Source: CAWATZ01 sp963784995 (GTDB lineage Bacteria; Planctomycetota; Planctomycetia; Gemmatales; Gemmataceae). From it: a stretch of 64,000 nt of DNA. Positions 61,460-64,000 of the stretch are shown piece after piece (positions within the stretch are counted from its first letter, which is position 1; each line of letters begins with the position of its first letter). Both the position numbers and the translations under genes were made by a program. Below the pieces are notes generated by a model. It made no database searches and was not told the origin of the DNA. It saw only the letters and a list, made by a program, of their open reading frames with translations. The stretch is from the NCBI GenBank assembly GCA_963784995.1, contig CAWATZ010000007.1:124001-188000 (forward strand). Direction: 5' to 3'.

Positions 61460-61592
61460 GGGCTACTCTGCTTCAGTACTCGTCACGCTCCGCGTGACGG
61501 ACCATCCTCACGCGGAGCGTGAGGACTACTCTGCTTCAGTACTCGTCACGCTCCGCGTGACGGACCATCCTCACGCGGAGCGTGAGGACTAC
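61443..61592. repeat. REP array downstream of the transposase
   Basis: Five units: CCTCACGC-GGA-GCGTGAGG alternating with CGTCACGC-TCC-GCGTGACG. A 63-bp period, including the CTACTCTGCTTCAGTACT spacer, is repeated twice. The stem differs from the upstream units at one position, and both partners change together. The last GTAG provides the TAG stop of the DUF1156 gene. Confidence 0.95.
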
Positions 61593-64000
61593 TCTGCTTC
61601 CTCGAAGCCGAGCGAAGGTGCGTCCTTCTTCTTCGCCCCCTTGGCCCCGACGTGGTTGCTCAGGCTCTCCAGCAACGACCGCTCGTCGCCGCCGACCCGC
61701 GACAGCTCGATGAGCGATTGCAAGACACGGCGGAACAACTCGTGCCGCCGCAGCCCGTGTTCGTCCAGGTACTCGTCTACCTTGTGAACGTCGCCGCCCT
61801 TCCACAACTGCATCAGCCGGTGGATACGGTCGATGAGCGGCACCGAACGACCGCCGGGGGCCTCCAGCCCGAGCGACCGACCGCGGCGGTGGTTCCACGC
61901 CTTCAGCTTGACCTTGCTGCCGGAGCCAGCGTCCTCGGCCGGCTCGTCGGACTCCTCGGCGTCCTCTTCGTCCTCGCTTTCAGCCATGTCATCGCCACCG
62001 GTTTTCACGAGGAGATCCCAGTCGCGGATCAACGCATCGTCGGACAGCCCGCAGGCCGTGGCGTAGAGGATGCACGCCCCCGCCGGCACGTCGTCGAGGC
62101 CGAAGTCGTGCCGGTGGAGCAGGTAGTAGGCCGTCGGCTCGTCGAGCCGGGAAGTGTACTCATCACGCTCCGCGTGATGTTCTTCTCCAGACAGCACCCG
62201 ACCAACCACGAAATCGACCACCATCCGCCGGGCGTGCGCCAGGAAGTCCGATACGGTCATGACCTTGCCAGCTTCATCGGCCATCTTCACGACCGGATGT
62301 TTGCTGTACGCCTCCAGCGCCGGCCCAGTCGCTGCCCACACGAAGTCCGGCCCGCGGATGCCAGCGTCCCAGAACTCGCGCAGGCGCCGGCCGATGTTCG
62401 CCCGCATCTCGTCGAGAACCTTGTTGTCCCAGCCGGGTCGGGCCGTCGCCGGGCGCTTCTTGCAGACGAGCCAGACCGACGATGCGAGCCGAGCGCCACC
62501 TGCCGCTTTGTTCGGCATCTCCGTATCAATTGGCCAGCTTGCATCAACGGTAAACCCGGCGCGGATCATTGACGATGCCAACGTCTCCCAGGCATCGGGC
62601 TGCTTGTGTGCGAAAACAACAACGAACCGGCCGTGTTCAGCCAGCCGCTCATGTGCTGCTGTGAACGCCGCCGCCATTCCATCTTCGTAGAACTGCTTGG
62701 CCCGCTTGTTATCACCTCCAAAACGCCCAGCGTGTTGTGTCAATTCTTCCGCTTTCGGGACCAGAGGCGTCTGAAATTCCTGGAGGTATTTCAGTCCAAC
62801 CGCTCGCCGGAGCCACACGTAAAAGAAGTCACTCACATCGGCATACGGAATGGCGTCGTAGTAAGGCGGATCAGTCAAGATTAGATCGAACCGGCCCGCG
62901 ATTGACTCGACGGGTTTTGTTGCGGATGCCAGGAGAACTGTTGGCGAAGGGCCAGTCAGCGTTGCCGCTGCTGCATGTTCGATGACTTCCGCAATCCACT
63001 CGATGGCACTGAGATAATTACCCGTTGTCTCAGCGAATGGGTTGACTTCGGCGTAGTCCCAGTTTACTCGAAGTGCATGTCTCTGGAAGGTGCCCGCAAT
63101 CTTTTCATACCCCATGTCCCAGTGGCAAAGGGCGCTGTTCCGATCCGCCACACGATCAATTCCAAGAGCGACCTCAGCGCGAATTGCTTCCGTCCATTCG
63201 ACCGGATAGCACTCGGATAGTGCGTCCTGGAGGCTGTTCGTAAGCAATACGAACGTTGACAGGCACAGCCGTTGGCGGTCATTGTAAATCTTGTCGAACC
63301 TGTCGAGACCATAGCGGGTCAATCCTGACATCCCGCGAGCATTCGGAGACGGTCGAGCGGAATCAATTGGCTCGTGGAGGGGTCCATGGGGGAGAACAAG
63401 TGCCTCAACGGCTCGCTTTGCCTCTTCAGATGCGGTGATTTCAACTTCGGTTGGGCTTCGATATTCTTTTCCGTTCAGTCCATCAATAATCGTTGCAGCG
63501 TGAATGGCGTCCCAGCGATTCGCTTGGGCTTCGACCTGGATGTCCTCCATCGTCATGATCGTTTCGCAGCACGGGCACTTGGCTCCGGCCCGGCTCATCG
63601 TCCCGCCCCCGAGCCGCTTGTCGTACTCGCGCCGTTGAGCGGCGTTGCTTCCCTTGATCTGCACGTCCGTCTCGACGCCGAACACAAAGTAGCCGTCACG
63701 CTCCGCGTGACGAGGCTCCGTCACGCGGAGCGTGACGGCTACTTTACGAGGCTCCATCGTCAGCAGCACGCGCTTCTTGTCCTTCTTGCACAGCCATCGC
63801 GTCTTGAGCAGCGGGATCGTCGCCCGGCAGTTCTTGCACGTCACCGTCCGCGCCCAGAGGTAGGCGACCGTCGGTTTCGCCACCCAGCGCGGGTTCCCCT
63901 TCACGGCCAGGTATTCGGTCGAGAACTCCCCGTTCAGCTGAGCCATGTCGGGCGTGCCATCGTCCTTGAGCGGCACCAGCCGCATCGGCTGTCGTTCGTA
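61589..64000 (-). CDS. DUF1156-type DNA methylase, 3' part
   Basis: At least 803 residues; the frame is open to the end of the window, so the N-terminal DUF1156 region is only partly seen (upstream codons YERQP continue before an internal Met). Zinc-binding pairs CKNCRATIPLL and CPCCETIMT lie early. FDLILTDPPYYDAIPYADVS is motif IV (DPPY) of adenine or cytosine-N4 methylases, and RFVVVFAHKQPDAWETL the following strand. FNPFAETTG-like sequence (NPFAETTGNYLSAIEW) should bind S-adenosylmethionine. The protein modifies DNA, probably to mark self, together with the DUF499 ATPase. Two REP insertions are translated in frame (VAVTLRVTEPRHAERDGYF and EEHHAERDEY), and the stop lies in a third. Confidence 0.85.
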   Translation of the reverse strand, partial: YERQPMRLVPLKDDGTPDMAQLNGEFSTEYLAVKGNPRWVAKPTVAYLWARTVTCKNCRATIPLLKTRWLCKKDKKRVLLTMEPRKVAVTLRVTEPRHAERDGYFVFGVETDVQIKGSNAAQRREYDKRLGGGTMSRAGAKCPCCETIMTMEDIQVEAQANRWDAIHAATIIDGLNGKEYRSPTEVEITASEEAKRAVEALVLPHGPLHEPIDSARPSPNARGMSGLTRYGLDRFDKIYNDRQRLCLSTFVLLTNSLQDALSECYPVEWTEAIRAEVALGIDRVADRNSALCHWDMGYEKIAGTFQRHALRVNWDYAEVNPFAETTGNYLSAIEWIAEVIEHAAAATLTGPSPTVLLASATKPVESIAGRFDLILTDPPYYDAIPYADVSDFFYVWLRRAVGLKYLQEFQTPLVPKAEELTQHAGRFGGDNKRAKQFYEDGMAAAFTAAHERLAEHGRFVVVFAHKQPDAWETLASSMIRAGFTVDASWPIDTEMPNKAAGGARLASSVWLVCKKRPATARPGWDNKVLDEMRANIGRRLREFWDAGIRGPDFVWAATGPALEAYSKHPVVKMADEAGKVMTVSDFLAHARRMVVDFVVGRVLSGEEHHAERDEYTSRLDEPTAYYLLHRHDFGLDDVPAGACILYATACGLSDDALIRDWDLLVKTGGDDMAESEDEEDAEESDEPAEDAGSGSKVKLKAWNHRRGRSLGLEAPGGRSVPLIDRIHRLMQLWKGGDVHKVDEYLDEHGLRRHELFRRVLQSLIELSRVGGDERSLLESLSNHVGAKGAKKKDAPSLGFEEAE
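62161..62179. repeat. Single REP unit inside the DUF1156 gene
   Basis: CATCACGC-TCC-GCGTGATG without its GTAG head, in frame, translated as EHHAERDEY. The protein continues without break on both sides. Confidence 0.9.
63686..63745. repeat. Paired REP (REPIN) inside the DUF1156 gene
   Basis: AAAGTAGCCGTCACGCTCCG and so on to the mirrored GGCTACTTT, 60 bp. The frame stays open through both units, giving a 20-residue insert between TMEPRK and FVFGVET. Length 60 is a multiple of three. Confidence 0.92.

Noticed and set aside
61443..61592. CRISPR array
   Set aside because: Repeats are short palindromes with identical spacers and a 63-bp period; spacers are not unique and no cas gene is near.

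Overview
The window looks like a piece of a high-GC planctomycete chromosome, probably from the Gemmata group. Lineage markers are a planctomycete-type cytochrome/DUF1549/DUF1553 protein followed by a DUF1501 protein, a DUF1080 lipid- or sugar-type hydrolase domain protein, two giant ECF sigma factors fused to WD40 repeats, a protein with a TIGR02996 repeat-companion segment, and several Ser/Thr kinase-like and MoxR/VWA proteins. The taxonomic call is inference; no rRNA gene is present and I saw no tRNA gene.

Layout. 1-6.1 kb: tail of a periplasmic-binding protein, a small membrane protein, a sugar aminotransferase, a glycosyltransferase, thioredoxin reductase and an N-acetylglutamate-synthase-like enzyme. 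6.3-11.2 kb: housekeeping block ffh-rpsP-trmD-rplS-yraN-tyrS behind a clear sigma-70 promoter. 11.2-13.7 kb: a phosphopantetheinyl transferase and a class I fumarase. 14.1-17.7 kb: an unusual set made of a pseudokinase, a VWA protein and a divergent adenylosuccinate-synthetase-like enzyme, followed by a lone receiver-domain protein. 18.4-19.3 kb: a candidate small RNA and a peroxiredoxin-like gene in which an in-frame UGA stands exactly at the catalytic cysteine, with a SECIS-like hairpin downstream. 19.5-30.1 kb: a frameshifted repeat protein, two paralogous sigma/WD40 genes with a ThuA-like gene between them, a relic of ubiX, and intact ubiX. 30.1-33.4 kb: MoxR-VWA pair. 33.5-46.5 kb: CPBP protease, zinc ribbon, glycosyltransferase, DUF1080, rhodanese, DJ-1, PhnW-like transaminase, tandem kinase/pseudokinase and PilZ, BlaI-BlaR1-type pair with its operators, a TPR protein and a NUDIX hydrolase. 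46.7-55.6 kb: lipase-like lipoprotein, TIGR02996 protein, lactonase, and the cytochrome/DUF1501 pair. 55.6-57.1 kb: toxin-antitoxin genes between two 132-bp direct repeats. 57.2-64 kb: a DUF499 ATPase and a DUF1156 DNA methylase (defence-type pair) separated by a REP-associated tyrosine transposase sitting in arrays of its likely REP sequences.

Three themes stand out. First, the window is full of palindromic intergenic repeats of at least six families (called here IR-A to IR-F and REP); some show compensatory changes, some lie inside reading frames, and several supply the stop codon of the gene they follow. Second, the REP family carries the classic GTAG head and surrounds a RAYT transposase. 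Third, many genes, including the essential ffh and tyrS, carry single-base frameshifts, mostly apparent one-base insertions; this is most simply sequence error, and such genes are annotated here across the breaks. The best candidates for something not yet described are the UGA-containing peroxiredoxin, the pseudokinase-VWA-PurA-like set and the structured small RNA at 18.4 kb.
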